Below are positions 36,134 to 44,410 of a stretch of DNA of 64,000 nucleotides, one piece after another (position 1 is the first letter of the stretch; the number at the start of each line of letters is the position of its first letter). A program made the translations under genes and the position numbers. The DNA lies in assembly GCA_963721115.1 (NCBI GenBank), contig CAVRIA010000004.1, positions 992,001 to 1,056,000 on the forward strand. The letters are read 5' to 3'. The notes beneath the pieces were generated by a model. The model saw only the letters and a list, made by a program, of their open reading frames with translations. It did not search any database and had not been told where the DNA came from. Origin of the DNA: CAVRIA01 sp963721115. GTDB taxonomy: Bacteria > Desulfobacterota > Binatia > HRBIN30 > CADEER01.

Positions 36134-36316
36134 GTGCCGGAAAGCGCTTTGAGTCACTTTCTCCATATCATGAGCCTGCCAGACAACATCCCGATCCTCG
36201 GGATGATGGTGCTGCTGTTCTTCTTCACGTATCTCGGGTTCCGGGAGGCGCGTAAGAACGATCAGTTGATCGCGGAGGGACGGCAGGACGAGATCCTGGA
36301 GCGCATGCAGGAATAG
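36134..36316 (+). CDS. Small single-span membrane protein
   Basis: 60 residues from GTG 36134, with AGGGAGACGA upstream and a good promoter. Order: short amphipathic N-terminus (PESALSHFLHIMSLPDNIP), one membrane helix (about 18-38), then a charged tail with EARKNDQLIAEGRQDEI. Small proteins of this shape accompany membrane-bound respiratory complexes in deltaproteobacteria, but no such complex is next to it, so function is unknown. The well-formed promoter and ribosome site make the gene credible. Confidence 0.65.
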   Translation: MPESALSHFLHIMSLPDNIPILGMMVLLFFFTYLGFREARKNDQLIAEGRQDEILERMQE

Positions 36317-36346
36317 CCCGTGGGCGTGCCCGCGCTCCCGAGTGTC

Positions 36347-36367
36347 GCCGCGGATTTGGGCCGCGGC
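36347..36367. terminator. GC-rich hairpin between convergent genes
   Basis: GCCGCGG (36347-36353) and CCGCGGC (36361-36367) form a 7-bp perfect stem around a seven-base loop. It lies in the 60-base gap between two convergent genes. There is no clear T run, so activity as a terminator is only likely. Confidence 0.4.
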
Positions 36368-36376
36368 CCGAGGCTC

Positions 36377-36781
36377 TCAGGAGGCTTTGGCCTTGGCTGC
36401 GGCGGCGAGCTTCTCGCGGGTGCCCGAGTCGAGGATGCCGTTGTCTTCGAGGCCGGCCTCGCGTTGGAACGCCTCGATGGCATTGACGGTCACGGAATCG
36501 AGCTTGCCGTTGATCTCGCCTTGGTACTCCTCGACCGTCGTCAGCTCGCGCTGAACCTCCTGCACGGTCGCGGGGTCCACCTTCTGCGCCAGCGCCGCCG
36601 CGTCGACGTCCGGCATGGAGGCCATGATCTTCTCGGCCGCCTCGCGCGCCCGCTGCTCGGCCGTGGGCCCGTGGCAGGAAGCGGTGATGGCGACGAGAGC
36701 CGCGAGGAGCGCGTAGACCGCTAGATGGACCCCGCGCTCTCTCTCCTCTGCTACGGACTGCTGCCGCTTCCTCTGAATCAT
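36377..36781 (-). CDS. Lipoprotein with peptidoglycan-binding-like domain
   Basis: 134 residues. After a basic start, a hydrophobic signal (VYALLAALVAITASC) ends in a lipobox-like ITASC, so Cys36 should be lipidated. The C-terminal about 60 residues (YQGEINGKLDSVTVNAIEAF, then LEDNGILDSGTREKL) match a PG_binding_1 domain, which binds cell wall. It likely anchors or senses peptidoglycan. It follows hisG by 12 bases on the same strand and may be cotranscribed. Confidence 0.8.
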   Translation of the reverse strand: MIQRKRQQSVAEERERGVHLAVYALLAALVAITASCHGPTAEQRAREAAEKIMASMPDVDAAALAQKVDPATVQEVQRELTTVEEYQGEINGKLDSVTVNAIEAFQREAGLEDNGILDSGTREKLAAAAKAKAS

Positions 36782-36793
36782 GTCGTCGCTCGC

Positions 36794-37684
36794 TCAGATG
36801 ACCTTGTTCAGGGGATACTCGATGATCCCGACCGCTCCATTCTTGAGAAGCTGCGGGATCAGCTCGCGGACCACGGCCTCGGAGATGACGCTCTCGACGG
36901 CGAACCACTCGGTTCCGTACAGTGGGGAGACGGTCGGCGCGGTGATGCTCGGGATCATCTTCATGATCGCGTCCAGGTTCTCCCTGCCGACGTTCATTTT
37001 GAGGCCGACCTTGGCCTCGGCCTGCAAGGCGCCGTTGAGCAGCAAGGAGATCTGCTGGATCTTTTCGCGCTTCCAGGGATCCGCCCAGGAGGCGTGATTG
37101 GCGATCAATTGCGGGTTCGACTCGCAGAGCTCGTGGATGATCTTCAAGCCGTGCGCGCGAATCGTGCTTCCCGTCTCGGTCACTTCGACGATCGCGTCGA
37201 CCAGGCCCTCCGCGACTTTGGCTTCGGTGGCGCCCCAGGAGAACTCGACTTCGACATCGATGTGGCGTTCGGCGAAGTAACGCTTGGTGAAGCCCACCAT
37301 CTCGGTGGCGATGCGCTTGCCGACCAGCTGGGAGATGTCGGTGATCTCCGAGTCGCGCGCGACCACGAGGACCCAACGGGTCGGCCGCATGCTCGTCTTC
37401 GAGTAGATGAAGTCGGAGACGACGTGGATGTCCGATTCGTTCTCCAGGGTCCAGTCCTTGCCGGTAATTCCGGCGTCCAGGGTACCGTCCTGGACGTAGC
37501 GCGACATCTCCTGCGGCCGCGCCAGGACGCAGCGAAGGGTTTCATCGTCGACACTGGGGAAATAGCTCCGTTCACTGCCGGAGATCTTCCACCCCGACTT
37601 GCGAAAGAGTTCGATCGTGGCGGCCTCGAGGCTGCCCTTGGGAATGCCGAGCTTCAGCTGTTGCATGGCGGGCGAGATCTGCAT
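36794..37684 (-). CDS. hisG: ATP phosphoribosyltransferase, long form
   Basis: 296 residues. Catalyses the first step of histidine synthesis, joining ATP and PRPP. LKLGIPKGSLEAATIELFRK opens the catalytic domain; the PRPP loop is in the VEVTETGSTIRAHGLKII segment (GxTxR type). The last about 75 residues are the HisG_C regulatory domain that binds histidine, so this form works without HisZ. ATG 37684 or 37666 may be the start; neither has a strong ribosome site. No other his gene is in the window. Confidence 0.93.
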   Translation of the reverse strand: MQISPAMQQLKLGIPKGSLEAATIELFRKSGWKISGSERSYFPSVDDETLRCVLARPQEMSRYVQDGTLDAGITGKDWTLENESDIHVVSDFIYSKTSMRPTRWVLVVARDSEITDISQLVGKRIATEMVGFTKRYFAERHIDVEVEFSWGATEAKVAEGLVDAIVEVTETGSTIRAHGLKIIHELCESNPQLIANHASWADPWKREKIQQISLLLNGALQAEAKVGLKMNVGRENLDAIMKMIPSITAPTVSPLYGTEWFAVESVISEAVVRELIPQLLKNGAVGIIEYPLNKVI

Positions 37685-37747
37685 CCGAACCGATTTGCGG
37701 CCCGCGCAGAGTCTGTGGAGTGGCGCGGGCAACCGTGAACGGCGTCG

Positions 37748-37776
37748 GCTCTAACACAAGGACTATACGGGTGCAA
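37748..37776 (-). promoter_or_regulatory. Promoter candidate for hisG
   Basis: On the minus strand TTGCAC (37776-37771), 17 bases, TAGAGC (37753-37748). The predicted start near 37741 would give a leader of about 57 bases. I saw no histidine-codon leader peptide. Confidence 0.4.
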
Positions 37777-37904
37777 CGAGGATGCGTCGCCGCCGCGGGC
37801 CGATCCCGATCGCGGCGCCGGACCCGGGAGCGCGGGCCGTGGCGATGGCGCCGCGAGTTGCCGTGAAATGTCGGCGTCGCTATGGATGCGAGGGGGAAGG
37901 TGAG

Positions 37905-38936
37905 ATGCGACTCGGCGATCTGGCGAAGCGGCTGAGCTGCGAGCTGCGAGGCGACGCGACGGTGGAAATCTCCCGGGTTGCCGCCATCGAAGCGGCCGGC
38001 CCCGGCGATCTCACGTTCGTCGCCAATCCACGCTACGCGCGCCACCTGGCAACGACGAGAGCCTCGGCGGTCATTCTCGCCACGGGGGCCCCCGACGTTC
38101 CCCTGCCGTCGCTGCGGACGGACGATCCGTACCTGGCATTTGCCGCCGCGGTGGAGTGTTTCCACCAGGCCCCCGCCGTGGTGCCGGAGATCCATCCGTC
38201 GGCGGTGATCGCCTCATCGGCCACGGTCGGTGCGCGCGCCTCGATCGGCGCTCACGCGGTGATCGGAGATGGCGTGCGAATCGGTGATGACGCGCGTATC
38301 GGCCCGCACGTCGTCCTCTATCCGGACGTCGACATTGGACAACGGTTCGTCGCCCAGGCGCACGTCACCGTTCGCGAGCGCGTGCGCATCGGCGACGACG
38401 TGGTCCTGCAAAGCGGCGCCGTGATCGGCTCGGACGGGTTCGGCTATGTCCCGACCGCGGAAGGCGGGATACGAAAGTTGATCCAGGCGGGAGACGTCGT
38501 TCTCGAAGACGGCGTGGAGATCGGCGCCAACACCACGATCGATCGCGCCGCGATCGGATCGACGGTCATCCGGCGCGGCGCGAAGATCGACAATCTGGTC
38601 ATGATCGCGCACGGATGTGAGGTGGGTGAGAACTCCATGGTGGCGGCGCAGGTCGGCTTGTCGGGGAGCACGCGAATCGGGCGCTGGGTGCGCATCGGCG
38701 GTCAGGCCGGGACCGCTGGCCATCTCAGCGTGGGCGATGGGGCCCAGATAGCGGCCCAGAGCGGTGTCCCCAATTCGGTGCCCGCGGGCGCCGTCGTGGG
38801 TGGCTATCCCGCGATCGACATGCCGCTCTGGCGTCGAGTCACGGCTGCCGTCACCCGTCTGCCCAATCTGCTGAGGCGCGTCCGCCGCATCGAGAAGCGA
38901 CTCGATATGGGGCGGCCGGACGGCGGCCAATCTTGA
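37905..38936 (+). CDS. lpxD: UDP-3-O-acylglucosamine N-acyltransferase
   Basis: 343 residues. Adds the second acyl chain, carried on ACP, to UDP-3-O-acylglucosamine in lipid A synthesis. A uridine-binding N-terminal domain (about 1-100) precedes a left-handed beta helix of hexapeptide repeats (about 105-310) with catalytic His236 in MIAHGCEVG. A short helical C-terminus follows. ATG 37905 has GGGGAAGGTGAG upstream; the longer open frame from 37782 lacks one. No lpxA, fabZ or lpxB is beside it, though acpP lies 1 kb downstream. Shows the organism has an LPS outer membrane. Confidence 0.93.
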   Translation: MRLGDLAKRLSCELRGDATVEISRVAAIEAAGPGDLTFVANPRYARHLATTRASAVILATGAPDVPLPSLRTDDPYLAFAAAVECFHQAPAVVPEIHPSAVIASSATVGARASIGAHAVIGDGVRIGDDARIGPHVVLYPDVDIGQRFVAQAHVTVRERVRIGDDVVLQSGAVIGSDGFGYVPTAEGGIRKLIQAGDVVLEDGVEIGANTTIDRAAIGSTVIRRGAKIDNLVMIAHGCEVGENSMVAAQVGLSGSTRIGRWVRIGGQAGTAGHLSVGDGAQIAAQSGVPNSVPAGAVVGGYPAIDMPLWRRVTAAVTRLPNLLRRVRRIEKRLDMGRPDGGQS

Positions 38937-39006
38937 TTTCCCCGGAGCCCTCCGGTAGCTGTTAACCCGAACTCGGCGCAAAATTCCCCTTCCTGGACAC
39001 ATTCGC

Positions 39007-39537
39007 GTGCGTATTCGCGTTCGGGACATTGAAGAGACGACGAAGGAGCTGGTATCCGCGGAGCCGACGAGCGACCTGAACCCCTTGCTGGAACACGGAT
39101 CCGTTCGGGATTACGAGTTCGTCGGTCCCGGAACGGCCCGGGTTCGGTGCTACCGGGCCGGATCCGATCTGTTCTTCGACGGCGAGGTGACGAGTACGGT
39201 CGTGGGGCGATGTGCCCGGTGTCTGGAAAGCTTTTCTTTTGACCTGCCGATGTCCTTTGCATTCGTGATGGTACCGCGCGGGGGGCGCTGGGAGGAGGAA
39301 GACCCAGACATGGGAGGCGTCGATCTCGCGCAATACGAGGGCGAAGAGGTCGATCTGTCTCCGCTGCTGCGGGAGCGCATGCTCCTGGCCCTGCCGACCC
39401 TGCCGTTGTGTGGGGAGTCGTGCCGGGGTCTCTGTCCGCAATGCGGGGCGAACCTCAACACCGAGCAGTGCGGCTGCGTGAGCGAGGAAGGTGATGCGCG
39501 GCTCGCGGTCCTTCGCAACTTGAAAGTCGGCCGCTGA
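39007..39537 (+). CDS. DUF177 (YceD-like) protein
   Basis: 176 residues from a GTG start. DUF177 proteins are encoded next to rpmF in most bacteria and affect 23S rRNA processing or maturation. GRCARCLE gives the first Cys pair; CGESCRGLCPQCGANLN and CGC give a metal-binding-like C-terminal part. The centre is acidic (EEEDPDMGG). It precedes rpmF by 67 bases and is surely cotranscribed with it. Confidence 0.9.
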   Translation: MRIRVRDIEETTKELVSAEPTSDLNPLLEHGSVRDYEFVGPGTARVRCYRAGSDLFFDGEVTSTVVGRCARCLESFSFDLPMSFAFVMVPRGGRWEEEDPDMGGVDLAQYEGEEVDLSPLLRERMLLALPTLPLCGESCRGLCPQCGANLNTEQCGCVSEEGDARLAVLRNLKVGR

Positions 39538-39604
39538 ACGGTCCGAACGGAGTTCGACCAACACCATCTGCCCGGACCGATCCGGGCCACGGGGGTATGA
39601 CGAG

Positions 39605-39784
39605 ATGCCAGTTCCGAAGCGTAAGACGTCTCACTCGAAGAAGAACAAGCGGCGCGCGCACGACGCGCTGAGCACGGCTTCGACGATCAGCTGTCCGGAG
39701 TGCGGGGAGTCGATGGTGCGCCACCGGGCGTGTCCGCACTGCGGCTCCTATCGCGGCCGCCAAGTCATCGAAGTCAGCGAGTAG
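39605..39784 (+). CDS. rpmF: 50S ribosomal protein L32
   Basis: 59 residues, MPVPKRKTSHSKKNKRRAHD at the N-terminus, then CPECGE and CPHCGSYRG supplying the four zinc-binding Cys of the zinc-containing L32 form. A component of the large ribosomal subunit. It lies right after the DUF177 gene, the usual order. In most relatives plsX and fab genes follow; here a 183-base gap leads directly to acpP. Confidence 0.97.
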   Translation: MPVPKRKTSHSKKNKRRAHDALSTASTISCPECGESMVRHRACPHCGSYRGRQVIEVSE

Positions 39785-39967
39785 GGGGGGCCGCCGTTGG
39801 CCCTTGCCCGGCGACGGCGGATCGGAGTATCTGAGCAGCGTTGCTACCGGCCGACGAGGTGACGAATCCGCTGTTGCTTTGGAGCCGGCTCGAGTCCGGG
39901 TTCATCACGTGGCAAGTCATCGGAAATCGAATGGCGGCCTCTATTGTTCGAGAGGAGGGAAGGGTGG

Positions 39968-40207
39968 ATGGCCTCAGCTGTTGAAGGGAAGGTGCGCGAG
40001 ATCATCTGCGAGCAACTGGGAGTCAGTGAGAGCGAGGTGACGCCGGACGCGTCCTTCATCGAGGACTTGGGCGCTGATTCGCTCGACATCGTAGAGCTCG
40101 TGATGGCCTTGGAAGAAGAGTACGACATGGAGATCTCCGATGAAGAAGCGGAGAAGATCCGAACGGTGCAGGACGTCGTGAATTATATCGAGACCCAGAA
40201 GCAGTAG
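39968..40207 (+). CDS. acpP: Acyl carrier protein
   Basis: 79 residues, acidic, four-helix. The phosphopantetheine Ser is in FIEDLGADSLDIVELVM. Carries growing acyl chains for fatty acid and lipid A synthesis. ATG 39968 has GAGGAGGGAAGGG upstream, a strong site in keeping with high expression. Next to rpmF on one side and rpiB on the other, with no fatty acid synthase gene in the run. Confidence 0.95.
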   Translation: MASAVEGKVREIICEQLGVSESEVTPDASFIEDLGADSLDIVELVMALEEEYDMEISDEEAEKIRTVQDVVNYIETQKQ

Positions 40208-40224
40208 AGCCGCCGGAGGGCGCC

Positions 40225-40728
40225 ATGATCATTATCGGATCCGACCATGGTGGAGTCGAGCTCAAGGACAGCCTGGTCGAGTACCTATGCCTTCACCATC
40301 AGCGGGTGGAGGATGTGGGTACACGCGGAAGCGATTCTGTGGACTACCCTGACTACGGGAAGATCGTGGCGCGCAAGGTGGCACTCGGATTCGCCGATCG
40401 GGGCATTCTGATCTGTACGAACGGAATCGGGATGAGCATCCTGGCGAACCGCTTTCCCGGCGTGCGTGCCGCCCTGGTCGCGGACCCGGTGGGGGCACGG
40501 ATGAGTCGCGAGCATCTGGATTCCAACATTTTGATCATGGGCGGCGGCTTCGTCGGGAAGTTCCTGGCGCGGGAGATCGTCGACATCTGGCTCGGGACTC
40601 CGTTCGGCGGAGGGCGTCACGAGCGGCGCCTTCGGAAGATCGTCGCCATCGAGGAGGAGCTGGGCCTTCACGATTGGGTGACGCGCGCGCAGGACGAGGT
40701 GCCGGAAGGGACGGTCACGTCTTCATGA
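40225..40728 (+). CDS. rpiB: Ribose-5-phosphate isomerase B (RpiB/LacAB family)
   Basis: 167 residues. IIIGSDHGGVELKDSL and the active-site loop ICTNGIGMSILANRFPGVRAAL, with the Cys base, identify the family; interconverts ribose-5-phosphate and ribulose-5-phosphate. The loop reads CTNGIGM rather than the more common CGTGIGM, so the aldose substrate could differ. The rpiB-glyA order recurs in many bacteria. Its stop overlaps the glyA start (ATGA). Confidence 0.92.
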   Translation: MIIIGSDHGGVELKDSLVEYLCLHHQRVEDVGTRGSDSVDYPDYGKIVARKVALGFADRGILICTNGIGMSILANRFPGVRAALVADPVGARMSREHLDSNILIMGGGFVGKFLAREIVDIWLGTPFGGGRHERRLRKIVAIEEELGLHDWVTRAQDEVPEGTVTSS

Positions 40729-41969
40729 CGGGAAATCTTCGGGAGATCGATCCAGAGATCTGGCAGGTCATTCGCAGCGAGGCGGACCGGCAGCAACACA
40801 ATCTCGAGCTCATCGCTTCGGAGAACGTCGTGAGCCGCGCCGTTCTCGAGGCGCAGGGCTCGATCCTCACCAACAAGTACGCGGAGGGATATCCGGGGCG
40901 CCGTTACTACGGAGGCTGCGAGTTCGTCGATGTCGCCGAGCAACTCGCCATCGACCGCGCGGTCGCGCTGTTCGGTGCCGATCACGCCAACGTCCAACCG
41001 CACTCGGGGTCGCAGGCGAACATGGCCGTGTACTTCTCGCAGCTCGAGCCGGGCGACACGATTCTGGCGATGGACCTGACCCACGGCGGGCATCTGACGC
41101 ATGGCAGCCCGGTAAATTTCTCGGGCAAGTTCTTTCGGGTGGTGTCATACGGTGTACGGCGCAGCGACGAGCGCATCGACGTCGAGGCGATGGCTGACCT
41201 CGCGCGCCAGCACCGGCCGAAAATGATCGTCGTGGGGTACAGCGCCTACCCGCGCGCGATCGACTTCGCGCCGTTCCGGCAGGTCGCGGACGAGATCGGG
41301 GCGATGCTGATGGTCGACATCGCTCACTTCGCCGGGTTGGTCGCCGCCGGGATTCACCCTTCGCCGGTTCCACTGGCTGAGTTCGTCACCACGACGACGC
41401 ACAAGACATTGCGCGGGCCACGCGGTGGAATGATCCTGTGCAAGGAGAAGTACGCGAAGAGCCTGAATTCGTCTGTCTTTCCCGGCAACCAGGGCGGGCC
41501 ACTCATGCACGTCATCGCGGCAAAGGCGGTGGCATTGCGCGAGGCGGGCACGCCGGACTTCGTCCGTTATCAACAGCAGGTGGTGAGCAACGCCAAGGCG
41601 CTGGCAGTCGGTCTGACGGAGCGCGGCTTTCGTCTGGTGTCGGGCGGCACCGACAACCATCTGCTGCTGATGGATCTGCGCAACACCGAGCTCACCGGCA
41701 AGCTCGCGCAGGAGACATTGGAGCGGGCGCACATCACTGCCAACAGAAACACGGTGCCCTTCGAGACGCGCTCGCCCTTCGTCACCAGCGGCGTCCGGCT
41801 GGGCACGCCGGCGGTCACGACACGCGGCATGAAGGAGCCGGAGATGACGGTGATCGCCGAATTCATCGCGCGAGCGCTGCAGCACGTCGGCGACGACAAA
41901 GCACTGACCTCGATCGCCGACGACGTAGGCGAGCTCTGCCGGCGCTTCCCGATCGAATCGATGGCTTGA
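40725..41969 (+). CDS. glyA: Serine hydroxymethyltransferase
   Basis: 414 residues. PLP enzyme converting serine and tetrahydrofolate to glycine and methylene-THF. Motifs: LELIASENVVSRAV, NKYAEGYPGRRYYGGCEFVD, and the Schiff-base Lys in VTTTTHKTLRGPRGG. ATG 40725 overlaps the rpiB stop. Full length with no unusual insertion. It ends 25 bases from the convergent nadB stop. Confidence 0.96.
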   Translation: MTGNLREIDPEIWQVIRSEADRQQHNLELIASENVVSRAVLEAQGSILTNKYAEGYPGRRYYGGCEFVDVAEQLAIDRAVALFGADHANVQPHSGSQANMAVYFSQLEPGDTILAMDLTHGGHLTHGSPVNFSGKFFRVVSYGVRRSDERIDVEAMADLARQHRPKMIVVGYSAYPRAIDFAPFRQVADEIGAMLMVDIAHFAGLVAAGIHPSPVPLAEFVTTTTHKTLRGPRGGMILCKEKYAKSLNSSVFPGNQGGPLMHVIAAKAVALREAGTPDFVRYQQQVVSNAKALAVGLTERGFRLVSGGTDNHLLLMDLRNTELTGKLAQETLERAHITANRNTVPFETRSPFVTSGVRLGTPAVTTRGMKEPEMTVIAEFIARALQHVGDDKALTSIADDVGELCRRFPIESMA

Positions 41970-41994
41970 GCGTAGTGAACCGGCGCGTGGGTGA

Positions 41995-43677
41995 TCACCC
42001 GACCGAGCGGGTCGGGGCGACGGGGGACGCGGCGGGGACGCGGCGTCGGTACAGCGACGCGAGGAACTGCGCATCGGGAAAGAAGCGCTCGCTCCGGGAA
42101 ACGATCGTGTCCACTACCTCGTCCTGCTTGTCCGGATAGTCGATCGTATAGTGCAGGCCGCGGCTTTCCTTGCGGCCGATCGCCGAGACGATGATCAACT
42201 CGGCGACGAGCGCGATGTTGCGCAACTCGATCAGGTCGCCAGTTACTAGGAAATCCCAGTAATATTGCTGAATCTCGGCCTGCAATGCGGTGATCCGCTG
42301 TAGCGCTCTCGCCAGTCGGCGATTGGAACGTACGATGCCGACGTAGTTCCACATGAAGCGGCGGATCTCGTCCCAGTTCTGGGTGACGACGACGGACTCG
42401 TCACTGTCCACCGCGCTACCTGGATTCCAAGCGGGAAGGGCCGGTGGATCGACGGGGTCCGCCGCCAGCAGGGCTACTGCGTGGGCGGCAGCGCGATGGC
42501 CGAAGACGAGCGCTTCCAGGAGCGAGTTGGACGCGAGACGGTTGGCGCCGTGCAGGCCCGTCATGGTCACCTCGCCGGCGGCGTAGAGGCGCCGAATGTT
42601 GGTGGCGCCGTCCACCGTCGTCATGGCGCCGCCGCAGCAGTAGTGAGCGGCGGGCACGACGGGAATGGGCTCCTTGGTGAGATCGAACCCGAATCCAGCG
42701 CAGCGCCGGAGGATCATCGGGAACCGCCGCCGCAGGAAGTCTTCGGAACGGTGCGAGATGTCGAGGAAGACATGCTGAAAGCCGGAGACTTTCATTTCGT
42801 TGTCGATCGCCCGGGCGACGATGTCGCGTGGCGCGAGCTCCGCGTCCGGGTGGTAGCTCTTCATGAACGGCGTCCCGTCGGGACGCCGCAGGATGGCGCC
42901 CTCGCCACGCAGAGCCTCGCTGATCAGGAAGCTCTTTGCCGCTGGATGGTACAGACAGGTGGGATGGAACTGGACGAACTCCATGTTGGCGACCGGAACG
43001 CCGGCGCGGTAGGCCATGGCGATACCGTCGCCGCTCGCGATGTCGGGATTCGACGTATACAAGTAGACCTTCCCGGCACCGCCGGTAGCGAGCACCGTCG
43101 CGCGCGCCGTGATCCTGACCACGGAGCCGCCGTCGAGCCGCAACGCGTAGGCGCCCCAGCAGGATGTCGCCGTCGAGCACGGCGCGAGCCTCACATCGGT
43201 CAACAGGTCGATGGCGATGTGTTGCTCGAGAACGCGGATGTTGGGGTCGGCGCGGACGGCGACTACGAGGGCCCGCATGATCTCCTGACCCGTCGCGTCC
43301 GATGCATGGAGGATACGCCGGTGGCGGTGGCCACCCTCGCGACCGAGGTCGTATTCGGCGTCCTCGCTCGTGTCGCGCAATGAGAAATTCGTACCTAGAG
43401 CGATCAGTTCGCGAACGCGCTCCGGCCCTTCGCGCACCACGAGGTCGACGATGTCGCGGTGGCACAGACCGGCGCCGGCGGCGATGGTGTCCTCGGCATG
43501 CGACTCGAAGGAATCTTCGTCGCTCCACACCGATGCGATGCCGCCCTGCGCGTAGGCGGTCGCGCTTTCGGGCATCCGGTCCTTGCTCAGGATGAGAACG
43601 GAGCCGTGACGCGCGGCGCGAAGGGCGAAAGTCAATCCGGCGAGGCCGCTGCCGATCACCAGGAAATCAGTCTGCAT
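41995..43677 (-). CDS. nadB: L-aspartate oxidase
   Basis: 560 residues. FAD-dependent first step of quinolinate and NAD synthesis. FAD motif VIGSGLAGLTFALRAARHG, then TAYAQGGIASV, EFVQFHPTCLYHP, and HGANRLASNSLLEALVFG with substrate-binding residues. A helical C-terminal domain is complete. ATG 43677 has AGGAACC upstream. The divergent neighbour is a transglycosylase. No nadA or nadC is in the window. Confidence 0.94.
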   Translation of the reverse strand: MQTDFLVIGSGLAGLTFALRAARHGSVLILSKDRMPESATAYAQGGIASVWSDEDSFESHAEDTIAAGAGLCHRDIVDLVVREGPERVRELIALGTNFSLRDTSEDAEYDLGREGGHRHRRILHASDATGQEIMRALVVAVRADPNIRVLEQHIAIDLLTDVRLAPCSTATSCWGAYALRLDGGSVVRITARATVLATGGAGKVYLYTSNPDIASGDGIAMAYRAGVPVANMEFVQFHPTCLYHPAAKSFLISEALRGEGAILRRPDGTPFMKSYHPDAELAPRDIVARAIDNEMKVSGFQHVFLDISHRSEDFLRRRFPMILRRCAGFGFDLTKEPIPVVPAAHYCCGGAMTTVDGATNIRRLYAAGEVTMTGLHGANRLASNSLLEALVFGHRAAAHAVALLAADPVDPPALPAWNPGSAVDSDESVVVTQNWDEIRRFMWNYVGIVRSNRRLARALQRITALQAEIQQYYWDFLVTGDLIELRNIALVAELIIVSAIGRKESRGLHYTIDYPDKQDEVVDTIVSRSERFFPDAQFLASLYRRRVPAASPVAPTRSVG

Positions 43678-43707
43678 GCGAGGTTCCTGGGCGCTTATTT
43701 CACGCCC

Positions 43708-43719
43708 CCTGGCGCCAGG
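43708..43719. promoter_or_regulatory. 12-bp perfect palindrome in the nadB/transglycosylase divergent region
   Basis: CCTGGCGCCAGG lies 31 bases upstream of nadB and 20-odd bases before the -35 box of the divergent gene. Its place suggests an operator, but no regulator is known. Confidence 0.35.
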
Positions 43720-43739
43720 CAAGGCGGGAAAAATATCGA

Positions 43740-43768
43740 TTGACCAGGTGGCTCAAATTGCCTATTTT
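43740..43768 (+). promoter_or_regulatory. Strong sigma-70-like promoter right before the transglycosylase start
   Basis: TTGACC (43740-43745), 17 bases, TATTTT (43763-43768). Predicted transcription start near 43775, only about three bases before ATG 43778, so the message would be leaderless. No ribosome site precedes the ATG. Confidence 0.55.
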
Positions 43769-43777
43769 TCCCGCGCG

Positions 43778-44377
43778 ATGAGTTGGAACCTTCTCCTGCC
43801 GCTCGTATTCATGCTGACGCTGATCTGGCAGCCGAGCGTATCCGACGCTCAGATCTACATGTACCGAGACGGCAAGGGGAGCCTGCACTTCAGCAATGCG
43901 CCTTCCACCCCCGGCTACCGCCAGTACGACCCGACCTTCAAGGCGCCTGCGGCCTACCGATCGACCGCCGCGGACCGGGCTCGCCGCAAGGCGTTCGATG
44001 GGATCATCGAGGAAGCCGCGCACCGGCACCGAATCGATTTCGCTCTCGTCAAGGCCGTGATCCGGGCCGAGTCCGACTTTGTGCCGTACGCCATCTCCCC
44101 GAAGGGGGCGCAAGGGTTGATGCAGCTCATGCCCGATACGGCGCGGCGGCACAACGTCTGGCGCACGTTCGAGCCGAAGGAGAACATCGAGGGCGGTGTG
44201 AAGTATCTGCGTTGGCTGCTGGACCGTTACGACGGGAACGTGCGATTGGCATTGGCCGCCTACAATGCCGGCGAGAACGCGGTGGACCGATATGGGGGAA
44301 TCCCGCCGTACAAGGAAACGATCGAGTACCTCGACCGCGTTCTCCGCTTTCGCGAGCAGTACTTGCGCGGACAGTAG
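43778..44377 (+). CDS. Lytic transglycosylase with N-terminal DUF4124-like segment
   Basis: 199 residues. Signal peptide about 1-24 (MSWNLLLPLVFMLTLIWQPS). IYMYRDGKGSLHFSN resembles the DUF4124 cell-wall-associated module. The SLT domain (about 75-195) has the catalytic Glu in VIRAESDFVPYAISPKGA, then GLMQLMPDTA and LALAAYNAGENAV. Such enzymes cut the glycan strand of peptidoglycan, leaving anhydro-MurNAc, often for envelope machines. The earlier open frame from 43676 is not used, since the promoter lies inside it. Confidence 0.9.
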   Translation: MSWNLLLPLVFMLTLIWQPSVSDAQIYMYRDGKGSLHFSNAPSTPGYRQYDPTFKAPAAYRSTAADRARRKAFDGIIEEAAHRHRIDFALVKAVIRAESDFVPYAISPKGAQGLMQLMPDTARRHNVWRTFEPKENIEGGVKYLRWLLDRYDGNVRLALAAYNAGENAVDRYGGIPPYKETIEYLDRVLRFREQYLRGQ

Positions 44378-44410
44378 GCGAGCCCGTCCCCGCTCGTTCG
44401 GAGGCGCGAC

